Origin: an uncultured bacterium
GTDB lineage: Bacteria; Patescibacteriota; Minisyncoccia; Phycocordibacterales; PALSA-1337
Assembly: GCA_903868845.1 (NCBI GenBank)
Contig: CAIPWS010000076.1
Coordinates: 1 to 8,731, forward strand
Direction: 5' to 3'
Length of the DNA: 8,731 bases
Shown: positions 1 to 5,757 of the stretch, piece after piece
How the letters are laid out: every line of letters begins with the position of its first letter
Position numbering within the stretch: position 1 is the first letter of the stretch
Program-made: the position numbers and the translations under genes
The notes under the pieces: model-generated
What the model was told of the DNA's origin: nothing
Seen by the model: only the letters and a program-made list of their open reading frames with translations
Database searches by the model: none

Positions 1-171
1 GAATTGGCCAAGATCATAGACTCGACACATTCTGATACGAAATATATAGATAATGACGAAAAAGTCGTCAGTCACGTAGTCTCGATAGCAAAATCTGGTG
101 ACGTTTTAGTCTTTCTCGGATCACACGGTTTCAGAGGTATGATTGAGGAGGTTGTAAAGAAGTTGTCATGA
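1..171 (+). CDS. Mur ligase, C-terminal fragment (MurC/Mpl-like), 5' truncated by the window
   Basis: An open frame runs from base 1 and ends in TGA at 169-171, giving the last 56 residues of a protein. Near the end is GDVLVFLGSHGFRGMIEEVV. This matches the C-terminal pattern of Mpl/MurC-type Mur ligases, in which a GD-hydrophobic strand is followed by a GF-G turn and a last helix. Mur ligases join amino acids or peptides to UDP-N-acetylmuramate in the cytoplasm using ATP. The catalytic and ATP-binding domains lie outside the window, so the exact substrate cannot be decided. Its stop overlaps the start of the Nudix gene (ATGA), so the two are probably co-transcribed and translationally coupled. 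The Mur assignment rests on a short C-terminal pattern and is moderate. Confidence 0.6.
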   Translation, partial: ELAKIIDSTHSDTKYIDNDEKVVSHVVSIAKSGDVLVFLGSHGFRGMIEEVVKKLS

Positions 172-653
172 AGACACAATTACCACCAGACGAATATTAC
201 AAATCGTTGGCGAAAGTGCCGACAAGTGGTGGAGCCGTTATAAGAAACACAAAAGGTGAATTTCTTATAATCAAACAGACCTACAAAAATGGCTGGCACA
301 TATCCGGTGGCATGACGGACAAAAATGAAACTCCGAGCCAAGCTGTCATACGAGAAGTTAGAGAAGAACTTGGAATAGATATTAGAGACCCGAGACTATT
401 TTGCATAGATTTCTCAACAGGAGAACCATTTTCACGCATATTATTTGTATTCGATTGTGGCGTATTATCGGGTGAGCAAATAAAATCAATCAAGATAGAC
501 AATGATGAAATAGCAGAATACTCCTTCGTCACAAAAGAAAAAATGCTCACAGAATTGGCACCAAAAATACAAAACAGAATAAGAAAGTCTCTTCCATTTC
601 TTGATAATGGTGGATGTGTTTATTTGGAAAATGGATCGGTTATAGAAAGATAG
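168..653 (+). CDS. Nudix hydrolase
   Basis: A 161-residue protein with a complete Nudix box at residues 48-70, matching G-x5-E-x7-R-E-U-x-E-E-x-G-U: Gly48, Glu54, Arg62-Glu63, Glu66-Glu67, Gly69. This loop-helix-loop binds divalent metal and hydrolyses nucleoside diphosphates linked to another moiety. The strand before it (residues about 20-47, GGAVIRN through GWHISGG) fits the family's beta sheet, and the length is usual for a stand-alone Nudix protein. The substrate cannot be read from the sequence; NTP clean-up or a nucleotide-sugar are possible. The ATG overlaps the stop of the upstream Mur ligase by ATGA, which suggests coupled translation. A GAGGAGG lies some 20 bases upstream, too far for an ordinary Shine-Dalgarno site. 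The gene ends 14 bases before the convergent zinc-ribbon gene. Confidence 0.9.
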   Translation: MKTQLPPDEYYKSLAKVPTSGGAVIRNTKGEFLIIKQTYKNGWHISGGMTDKNETPSQAVIREVREELGIDIRDPRLFCIDFSTGEPFSRILFVFDCGVLSGEQIKSIKIDNDEIAEYSFVTKEKMLTELAPKIQNRIRKSLPFLDNGGCVYLENGSVIER

Positions 654-667
654 AAGGACATCTTTTA

Positions 668-862
668 CTACTTCCCTTCATCTACTATCTCAGTAGCGAT
701 CTTTCCTCCAGCGATATCCTTGACCAAAAGAGTCATACCACAATGGTTGCATTCTATAACCATACCTGTTGTGACAGAAGGATAACGTGACAAATCCACG
801 TTATTTTTACATTCTGGGCATACGCAAAGATTTTTCATAATTGTAATGTGTTCTGAAGCCAT
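668..862 (-). CDS. Small zinc-ribbon protein (LysW-like fold, function unknown)
   Basis: A 64-residue protein with two CxxC knuckles, Cys15-Pro-Glu-Cys18 and Cys38-Asn-His-Cys41, separated by 19 residues. This is the spacing of a four-cysteine zinc ribbon, and the pattern after each knuckle (NNVDLSRYP, GMTLLV) resembles LysW-type carrier or regulator proteins. It lacks the C-terminal EDWGE tail by which real LysW carries aminoadipate, ending in IVDEGK, so a carrier role is not supported. A second ATG at codon 9 (base 838) is an alternative start; neither has a clear Shine-Dalgarno site. The gene is divergent from the PLP enzyme at 951 and convergent with the Nudix gene. The zinc-ribbon call is good, but the role is unknown. 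Confidence 0.65.
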   Translation of the reverse strand: MASEHITIMKNLCVCPECKNNVDLSRYPSVTTGMVIECNHCGMTLLVKDIAGGKIATEIVDEGK

Positions 863-916
863 AATAATAGTAATAAACGGACAAATACTATATTAACATA
901 AAAATCTTATACGGTG

Positions 917-944
917 TTGTCATTTTCTGAAATGGCGCTAAACT
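917..944 (+). promoter_or_regulatory. Promoter of the PLP-enzyme gene, leaderless-type
   Basis: TTGTCA (917-922), a 16-base spacer, and TAAACT (939-944) resemble a sigma-70 promoter. The -10 box is followed by AGTCAG and then directly by the ATG at 951. A normal transcription start would therefore fall on or next to the A of ATG, and no Shine-Dalgarno site is present. Confidence 0.5.
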
Positions 945-950
945 AGTCAG

Positions 951-1820
951 ATGATCACTCCAAATGAACAATATACGCGTCTTGGTGCTGCTGTAGGCTA
1001 TAACGACCTATATTTCAAGCGTGAAGACCTGCACCCTTATGGCTCACACAAGGGACGTTCAATACCGACCATGATAGACTACCATTTTGCAAAGGGCTCA
1101 AAGAGTTTCGCGATCTCTTCTTCTGGAAGTGCTGCACTGGCTGCGGCTTTATACATAAAAGATTTACCGGAAGTTAAGCTTGAAATATTTCTTGGAGGAA
1201 ACATAACTCCACAAAAGCTTGATAAGCTCACCTCTCTAGTTGAAAAAATAAATGAACCGGACAGGATAAAAATCACTCGAGTAGATAGGCCGACTCAAGC
1301 ACTCATGCAGGCTGCACAAAAAGGCGCAACAAGTCTTCGTCAATCTACAGATGACATAGCTCTTTCCGGTTATGAGTCATTGGCAAAAGAAATACTTGCT
1401 GTAAAGAAAGTTGGAGCCGTTTTCATGGGGACATCTTCTGGAACAACAGCTCAAGCATTGGCTCAATATTTTATAAAAGAAAATGCAAAGGTTCAGGTAC
1501 ACATAGTCCAGACAGCAACATGTCACCCACTTGCTGAAGCATTTGCTACGTGTGATACAGAAGAAACTTCTATAGCTGACGCCATAGTTGATAGAGTGGC
1601 TTTCCGTAAAGCAGCACTCATACCACTCATAAAGCAAACGGGAGGATTTGGATGGTGTGCTACAAATGAAGATATTCGAGTCGCTCAAAAATTGACAAAA
1701 ACATATACAAATCTGGATATTTCTACAAATAGTGCCCTATCAGTTGTCGGCGTCATGAAAGCTGGTCGTGCAAAACACAAAATAGAAGGCCCGGTAGTGT
1801 GTATTATTTCTGGGGATTAG
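951..1820 (+). CDS. PLP-dependent fold-type II enzyme, threonine synthase-like
   Basis: A 289-residue protein related to threonine synthase and the tryptophan-synthase-beta/cysteine-synthase family. The segment KREDLHPYGSHKGR (residues 23-36) carries the expected Schiff-base lysine, Lys34. The serine-rich SSSGSAALAAALY (56-68) is the substrate-side loop before a helix. GTSSGTTAQAL (160-170) corresponds to the glycine-rich loop that holds the PLP phosphate. The chain ends with a strand and SGD (287-289), as is common in this fold. Threonine synthase makes threonine from O-phosphohomoserine, but the protein is clearly shorter than usual ThrC (350 residues or more) and no thrA or thrB gene is nearby, so the substrate is open. 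The ATG is chosen because a promoter sits exactly upstream. The gene ends 14 bases before the convergent murD. Confidence 0.8.
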   Translation: MITPNEQYTRLGAAVGYNDLYFKREDLHPYGSHKGRSIPTMIDYHFAKGSKSFAISSSGSAALAAALYIKDLPEVKLEIFLGGNITPQKLDKLTSLVEKINEPDRIKITRVDRPTQALMQAAQKGATSLRQSTDDIALSGYESLAKEILAVKKVGAVFMGTSSGTTAQALAQYFIKENAKVQVHIVQTATCHPLAEAFATCDTEETSIADAIVDRVAFRKAALIPLIKQTGGFGWCATNEDIRVAQKLTKTYTNLDISTNSALSVVGVMKAGRAKHKIEGPVVCIISGD

Positions 1821-1834
1821 TAAAAGCAAATCAC

Positions 1835-3154
1835 CTACTTCAACCCCCTAACCGCTTTCACAAATCTATCTCCTCTTTCTTTTACCGTTCTATCTATTCC
1901 ACCACTTCCGAAGCCTGGACTATAAAGCACCTTATCACCCTTTCTGGCGCTCTCTAGGGCCATATCTACGGCTTCTTCTATCGAACTAGCTGATCTGACC
2001 AAGACATTATCTATAAGCCTCAATGCTCCCCTTTCCTTCAAAGTTCCACTTCCTGGGACCATGATGAGTGTGTGAATATACTCGGGCAATATGGAAAAAA
2101 GTGTCCTGTAATCCTGACCGACATCGGCGCCTCCCATGATCAAAATAAGATTTTTGTTTGCATTGAGCGAGACAAGTCCCGCCTGTGTGGATGATGGTGA
2201 TACAGACGCGGCATCATTGAAAAAATCTACAGCCTTAACTTTCTTCACAAACTCTATCCTTCCTTTGAGTGGCTTCCAGTTTTCTATAACATTTTGAATA
2301 ATCTCATCGTCAAGCTTAAAAAGTTTTGCTACTTGGACTGCAAGAGCTGCATTGTCACGATCATGTAAACCCTTACCAGTAAAATCCCAAGTTTCTGGAA
2401 TGATATTGGCTTTCGTACGCAACATCTTGGCCTTCGGCTGAATACCAAATGTGTGAGTCTTGTCTATGACCTCGTCGCTAGCCACCACGAAATTGTTATA
2501 AGTCTGATATGTGAGTATTTCAAATGGAGAATCATTATAAGCATCCTTCGGAAGATCTGTAGTGAAGACTGCTATGTGAGGGCTGATACGAACATTATAA
2601 AGTTCTTTTATGAGCGGTCCTTCTATACGAGCAACGACAGCGTCATTACTTTTTATTTTTTTTAGTTTTGAAATGATACCGTCACCACTTTGAAAATCTA
2701 TCTCAAACAATTTCTGAACTTCATCTGCGAAAACTTTATCGAGAAGTGGAACGAGCATACTCATAACAGTGGACTTGCCACACACACCCATCACCCCGAT
2801 AAGTGTTATCGGAGGAGCTTGTTTGAAAAAATATGTCTCGGGATATTCTATAACTTTTCCAGCTTGCTCTGCCCTGCTTAGGAAAGATGAGTTGCGGGGG
2901 TATTCATTTGAAAGGATAATGAGATCCATATCCAGAAGATCATCCGCTGGAACTGAACCACATACGTAACTAGCCAATCCCGCTGACCTCAACGTCTCGA
3001 TATATGACTTGAGTCTAGCTTCGCTGCGCATGTCATACACAGACACCAGCGCTCCAGCTTTCACAAGGAATTTTATATCTGTCACCATATTTCCGTGGTC
3101 ACCGATACCTATGACGGCAATACGCTTATTCTTGAAATGGTCGCGAGGAATCAT
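1835..3154 (-). CDS. murD: UDP-N-acetylmuramoylalanine--D-glutamate ligase (MurD), divergent
   Basis: A 439-residue three-domain Mur ligase. Domain 1 begins with a Rossmann-like RIAVIGIGDHG (11-21) ending in VYD. The ATP loop is GVMGVCGKST (120-129). The central domain has SPHIAVFTTD (191-200). Domain 3 has LKGRIEFV (296-303), FNDAASVSPSST (312-323), IMGGADVGQDY (339-349) and YSPGFGSGG...ERGDRF (411-431). These match MurD motifs such as LPHRFE, NDSKATN, GGDGKSADF and LSPACAS...ERG. MurD adds D-glutamate to UDP-MurNAc-L-Ala in the cytoplasm. Oddities: the usual GTNGKST loop reads GVCGKST, and the N-x-x-x-DH-x-D-R region after the central strand is replaced by TTDLPKDAYNDS. It may be a divergent MurD or a sister ligase; length and domain 3 favour MurD. 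The start is supported by an extended -10 box six bases before ATG. Confidence 0.8.
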   Translation of the reverse strand: MIPRDHFKNKRIAVIGIGDHGNMVTDIKFLVKAGALVSVYDMRSEARLKSYIETLRSAGLASYVCGSVPADDLLDMDLIILSNEYPRNSSFLSRAEQAGKVIEYPETYFFKQAPPITLIGVMGVCGKSTVMSMLVPLLDKVFADEVQKLFEIDFQSGDGIISKLKKIKSNDAVVARIEGPLIKELYNVRISPHIAVFTTDLPKDAYNDSPFEILTYQTYNNFVVASDEVIDKTHTFGIQPKAKMLRTKANIIPETWDFTGKGLHDRDNAALAVQVAKLFKLDDEIIQNVIENWKPLKGRIEFVKKVKAVDFFNDAASVSPSSTQAGLVSLNANKNLILIMGGADVGQDYRTLFSILPEYIHTLIMVPGSGTLKERGALRLIDNVLVRSASSIEEAVDMALESARKGDKVLYSPGFGSGGIDRTVKERGDRFVKAVRGLK

Positions 3155-3160
3155 GTGGGT

Positions 3161-3169
3161 ATTATAGCA
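3161..3169 (-). promoter_or_regulatory. Extended -10 promoter of murD, leaderless
   Basis: On the minus strand the motif is TGCTATAAT, a TGn-extended perfect -10 box. It is followed by six bases (ACCCAC) and then the murD ATG at 3154. That spacing places +1 on the A of the start codon. No good -35 hexamer is seen; the upstream DNA is T-rich, with three TTTTTGCT copies (at 3166-3174, 3178-3185 and 3193-3200 on the plus strand as AGCAAAAA). Confidence 0.65.
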
Positions 3170-3195
3170 AAAAACACAGCAAAAACTGGGATAGC

Positions 3196-3235
3196 AAAAA
3201 CCGGGTTTGAGGATTCTCTATCCCCTTACCCGGTT
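3196..3235 (-). terminator. Rho-independent terminator of the GC-rich gene
   Basis: AACCGGGT (3199-3206) and ACCCGGTT (3228-3235) form a perfect 8-bp stem. Read on the minus strand the stem is followed by a T run (3200-3196). A smaller GGAT/ATCC hairpin (3211-3214 with 3220-3223) lies in the loop. It sits about 70 bases after the stop of the 3306-4046 gene and just upstream of the murD promoter, so it separates the two transcripts. Confidence 0.55.
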
Positions 3236-3305
3236 CCACAATCTGTAAAGATGTGTTCGCTTTTAATTTAGTTAATGAGCTGTCGGATTGCACGACTTGA
3301 GATTA

Positions 3306-4046
3306 CTATTGGCGAGCGCTTGCAAACATTTTTTCTTGTTCGCAGATTTCATCACCCAAGCCGCTATTGAGCCGGCCTTGATGATACAAACATGCCGGAT
3401 CGCCACAGCCAGTCTTTCCACTGGATCGTAATGTCCGAACAGCCTGTTCCAAGGTCATGCCCCAGACATGTTTGCCAATCATCCCAAGATCAGCCGCCTT
3501 CTCACGAGCAAACTTGACCAATTCTCCATTGTAGGCAAGCTGGAACCGGCGCTGACGGTAGTCGAAGTAAAACGGAGACCCCGACACAGCCGCCACGATA
3601 TCCGCACCACCAACACCTTCAGGAATAACATAGAAGTTGCCACCATACGGGATCCGGCAGTCCTTCAATGCCTTGCCACCAGCTACATCTGCGACAAGAT
3701 CGTCGGAGACGTGGGTGATATACTGCACCGGCTGGAATGTCTCGCCAGTGACAAAGCAAACCTTGGCCGGTCCATCTGGACGAACGAGGAGTTTCATCTC
3801 CTCAATGTTCAATTGGTGCTTGAACAGTTCTGCCAGATCGACCATCAGTTCTCCGAGGTAATTGAATGGCCGTTTAGCGCCAGCAATCGAACTCCCTTTC
3901 GACCCCCATTTGAAGGCACTGATCGTCGTCGGATGTTTCCAAAATTCTGCTGGTCCCTGAGCACAAAACCGTGCCGCTGAACCTTGTTCCCCACGAACGC
4001 TTCGCTTGTTTCGGTGCTGATGTCTCGACATACCGCTTTTCTCCAT
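3306..4046 (-). CDS. Hypothetical protein in GC-rich, compositionally distinct DNA; start uncertain
   Basis: The open frame encodes up to 246 residues and is not recognised. The C-terminal two thirds (from about residue 68) looks like a soluble alpha/beta protein, with alternating strands such as AKVCFVTGETF, NFYVIPEGVGG and GSPFYFDYRQRR. It ends in a cysteine-bearing tail, CGDPACLYH (residues about 213-221). No signal peptide or membrane helix is seen. Three starts are possible: 4046; 4031, with GGAG nine bases upstream; and 3845, with GGAG five bases upstream, whose ATG overlaps the TGA of another minus-strand frame (TGATG). The first 67 residues are basic and less convincing, so 3306-3845 (179 residues) may be the real protein with a long leader. 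The base composition is visibly richer in G+C (sampled lines 53-60%) than neighbouring genes (about 40-43%). It has its own canonical promoter and terminator. Confidence 0.55.
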   Translation of the reverse strand: MEKSGMSRHQHRNKRSVRGEQGSAARFCAQGPAEFWKHPTTISAFKWGSKGSSIAGAKRPFNYLGELMVDLAELFKHQLNIEEMKLLVRPDGPAKVCFVTGETFQPVQYITHVSDDLVADVAGGKALKDCRIPYGGNFYVIPEGVGGADIVAAVSGSPFYFDYRQRRFQLAYNGELVKFAREKAADLGMIGKHVWGMTLEQAVRTLRSSGKTGCGDPACLYHQGRLNSGLGDEICEQEKMFASARQ

Positions 4047-4135
4047 TTCTCTGGCTTTGCCAGCAATGCCAAATCACCGTCCTGGGTATATCCCAAGCAT
4101 ATGATCTAGCTGTAAACCGCTCTGTTTCTACATAG

Positions 4136-4163
4136 AGCATACAACAAAAAGCTTACTTGTCAA
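4136..4163 (-). promoter_or_regulatory. Canonical sigma-70 promoter of the GC-rich gene
   Basis: On the minus strand a consensus TTGACA (4163-4158), a 16-base spacer, and TATGCT (4141-4136) form a strong-looking promoter. Transcription would begin near 4129, leaving a leader of about 85-100 bases to the starts at 4046/4031, or about 285 bases to 3845. The leader contains two small hairpins, CTTGGG/CCCAGG and CTGGC/GCCAG. One arm of the neighbouring terminator stem lies within the promoter spacer. Confidence 0.65.
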
Positions 4164-4196
4164 CCATAAATTTACGGCCTATTTATTAAGCTTTTT
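4146..4196 (-). terminator. Hairpin terminator at the end of the radC operon, A/T-flanked stem
   Basis: AAAAAGCTTA (4146-4155) and TAAGCTTTTT (4187-4196) are a perfect 10-bp inverted repeat with a 31-base loop. Read on the minus strand it follows the radC-side gene and ends in a T run, so it can act as an intrinsic terminator; the symmetric A/T ends would also allow the other direction. One arm overlaps the last codons of the 4172-4498 gene. The other arm lies between the -35 and -10 boxes of the next promoter. Confidence 0.5.
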
Positions 4197-4498
4197 ATCT
4201 TTATCATCTCTTGGAATAGAGCTTGAAGCTTAACAATATCATCTGCTTTCGTACTAGAAGACACGACGAAGAATGAAAGTTTCTTCATGAAAACTCCATA
4301 TATGTCGTTGAAATATTCTTCCAATACTTTCGCCTGTTCCACCGTTGGCGCTCTCTTATTTCCAGTTGCTCCACGAGTCGCAGGACCATCGAGCACACGC
4401 AATACCTCTACCGGCCTTTTTAGACCTTCATAAGTCAAAGTCCCATGATTGAGAACTCCCTCCAAAGATGGAGATACAACCATATAATCTCTCTGCAT
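4172..4498 (-). CDS. Hypothetical protein, probably co-transcribed with radC
   Basis: A 108-residue protein that I do not recognise. The N-terminal half has short strand-like pieces (MVVSPSLEGVL, TLTYEGL, PVEVLRVLDGP). The C-terminal half is predicted to be helical: VEQAKVLEEYFNDIYGVFMKK (about 53-73) and DDIVKLQALFQEMIKIKSL (about 86-104). There is no signal peptide, no clear membrane span and no cysteine. It begins 21 bases after the radC stop with no promoter seen between, so both are likely on one mRNA. Its last codons overlap an arm of a terminator hairpin. No Shine-Dalgarno site is obvious before the ATG. Codon composition is like the AT-rich neighbours, which supports a resident gene. 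Confidence 0.55.
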   Translation of the reverse strand: MQRDYMVVSPSLEGVLNHGTLTYEGLKRPVEVLRVLDGPATRGATGNKRAPTVEQAKVLEEYFNDIYGVFMKKLSFFVVSSSTKADDIVKLQALFQEMIKIKSLINRP

Positions 4499-4519
4499 AA
4501 GTTTTGATAATTACTGACT

Positions 4520-5248
4520 CTAATATTCAGCAGTAACGCTTGTAAATGAGTCTTTCGTTATGATGACGTGATCTAGAAGTGAAATGCCCAAGATCTTCCC
4601 AACTTGGACAAGTTGTTTAGTTATATCTACATCCTCAGCACTTGGTGTTACTTCACCAGATGGATGATTATGAGCAATGACGATGGCAGCCGCATTACAC
4701 TCAATAGCCGGACGAAAAACTTCACGCGGATGTATCATGTTTGCATTTATAGTGCCGATAGATATAACTTCATCTTTGATAATGCGATTGTGACTATTCA
4801 GGTACAACCCTCGTAAATGTTCTTTCGGTAAATTTCGCATATCCTGCAGATATTCATACGTATCTTTCGCATTTCGTATAGTCACGAAACCAGAGGAATC
4901 GCGATCATAAAAACGACGACCGAGCTCGCCAACCGCCACGATGATGCAAGCCTTCACGATAGGTATGTCCATGTCTTTGGAAAGTTTGTTGGCATCCTTT
5001 TCAGCCAAAATACTCTTCTCCCCATAGTCGCGAATAATGCGATCTGACATGCTCATCACCTCTTCCTTGGTCGTACCAGTCGTCAAAACTATAGCCAAAA
5101 GTTCCTTGATGCTAAGTGCATCAGGTCCTTGTGCTAACAGTTTCTCGCGCGGTTTCCCTTCCGGAGGCAAGTCTTTGATCGTGAGTGTGTACTCACGCAA
5201 AGGCCGGTCGAGATATCGCACATTCGATCGAATGGCGTATGTCTGCAT
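4520..5248 (-). CDS. radC: RadC family protein (JAB/MPN domain)
   Basis: A 242-residue protein of full family length. Residues about 25-115 form the helical N-terminal RadC part (IKDLPPEGKPREKLL, LSIKELLAIVLTTGT, then an HhH-like helical region). Residues about 120-242 form the MPN/JAB domain. The metal motif is HNHPSGEVTPSAED (193-206), giving His193, His195 and Asp206 as likely zinc ligands with Ser197. The upstream strand EVISIGTINANMIHPREVFR (160-179) is typical of RadC. RadC was once linked to DNA repair, but its biochemical role is not settled, and these genes often travel with mobile DNA. The start is supported by TATACT seven bases before ATG. It is followed by a small unknown gene in the same direction, and upstream lies the heptad-repeat/S23 module. 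Confidence 0.9.
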   Translation of the reverse strand: MQTYAIRSNVRYLDRPLREYTLTIKDLPPEGKPREKLLAQGPDALSIKELLAIVLTTGTTKEEVMSMSDRIIRDYGEKSILAEKDANKLSKDMDIPIVKACIIVAVGELGRRFYDRDSSGFVTIRNAKDTYEYLQDMRNLPKEHLRGLYLNSHNRIIKDEVISIGTINANMIHPREVFRPAIECNAAAIVIAHNHPSGEVTPSAEDVDITKQLVQVGKILGISLLDHVIITKDSFTSVTAEY

Positions 5249-5255
5249 GAATATA

Positions 5256-5261
5256 AGTATA
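5256..5261 (-). promoter_or_regulatory. -10 box of radC, leaderless-type
   Basis: On the minus strand TATACT is followed by seven bases and the radC ATG at 5248, so transcription would start within a base or so of the start codon. No -35 consensus is seen; the DNA upstream is the pyrimidine-rich (minus strand) heptad tract of the neighbouring module, which would supply the -35 region. Confidence 0.4.
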
Positions 5262-5263
5262 AA

Positions 5264-5342
5264 GGAAAAAGAGGAAAGAAGAAAGAGAAAAGAAGAAAGT
5301 TGAAAGTTAAAAGTGGAAAGTAAAAAGAAGAAAAGCGCGAGA
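5264..5342. repeat. Left arm of inverted heptad repeat (10 purine-rich 7-mers)
   Basis: Read on the plus strand, 5264-5333 divides into ten 7-base units in strict phase, each beginning with G and ending in AAA (for example GAGGAAA, GAAGAAA, GTTGAAA, GTTAAAA, GTGGAAA). Bases 5281-5320 match the reverse complement of 5778-5817 at 38 of 40 positions. The inner end is GCGCGAGA (5335-5342), matched by GCGCAAGA in the other arm. The arm starts directly at the radC -10 box and ends a few bases before the stop of the S23-type gene. Confidence 0.85.
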
Positions 5343-5347
5343 ATTAA

Positions 5348-5692
5348 TCACAACACCCTAATAAGCCCTACAATCATTCGAGATATCTCAGTCGAAAGGT
5401 TATGGATGCTATTAAATTCAACATCTGAGACGTATTTTAACTCCTTGGCCATATAAGCCATTGATCTTACCTCACCAGCAGAACCTTTTGATATATACAA
5501 AAACCTTTGAAATTCCTTCTTTCCCTGCCTCTCAAAACCCTCAGCTACATTATTCATTACCGATAAGGCTGCAGACTGTATTTGATCTTTAAATTTGAAG
5601 TCTTTACATTCACGACACGCTAAATACACTAGAGATGTCAGATCTTTTGATTTCTTCCATATTTCTAAATCTTCAAATGAATGAATTGGCAT
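5348..5692 (-). CDS. Four-helix bundle protein, S23/IVP family (23S rRNA intervening-sequence protein type)
   Basis: A 114-residue protein beginning MPIHSFEDLEIWKKSKDL, close to the family hallmark in which a short lead is followed by F-x-D-L-x-x-W-x-x-A/S. The helices include SLVYLACRECKDF, FKDQIQSAALSVMNNVAEGFERQ (with the conserved R/Q-AA-S-x-x-N-I/V-AEG pattern), EFQRFLYISKGSAGEVRSM and a last amphipathic helix. The family folds as a four-helix bundle and was first seen encoded in insertions within 23S rRNA. It is also related to the Avd protein of diversity-generating retroelements, but most members have no known function. I chose ATG at 5692 over an in-frame GTG at 5713 because family members begin near this motif. 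The gene sits alone between two inverted heptad-repeat arms, which suggests a mobile or self-propagating cassette. Confidence 0.85.
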   Translation of the reverse strand: MPIHSFEDLEIWKKSKDLTSLVYLACRECKDFKFKDQIQSAALSVMNNVAEGFERQGKKEFQRFLYISKGSAGEVRSMAYMAKELKYVSDVEFNSIHNLSTEISRMIVGLIRVL

Positions 5693-5752
5693 AATGCACG
5701 ACAATCGTAACACAGGGTTATTTATTTAGACCTGTTATTAAACTGTGCATTA
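5692..5752. repeat. Short inverted repeat at the S23 gene start
   Basis: TAATGCAC (5692-5699) and GTGCATTA (5745-5752) are a perfect 8-bp inverted repeat with a 45-base loop. A nested ACAGG/CCTGT pair (5712-5716 with 5732-5736) lies inside. It covers the likely promoter region and the first base of the S23 start codon (5692). On the minus strand TGTTACGAT (5712-5704) is a possible extended -10 box about 11 bases before the ATG. It could be an operator, an mRNA hairpin or part of the cassette's recombination end. Confidence 0.4.
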
Positions 5753-5757
5753 CGCAC

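Noticed and set aside
3468..3980. 170-codon plus-strand frame opposite the GC-rich gene
   Set aside because: No recognisable motif, no promoter, and it lies antisense to a frame with promoter, terminator and better protein character; a shadow in GC-rich DNA.
3874..4140. 88-codon minus-strand frame starting at 4140
   Set aside because: Its ATG lies within the -10 box of the promoter, so it would not be in the mRNA as a start.
5690..5713. GTG at 5713 as start of the S23-type gene
   Set aside because: The seven extra residues (LRLSCI region) are not family-like; the ATG at 5692 begins just before the conserved F-x-D-L-x-x-W motif.
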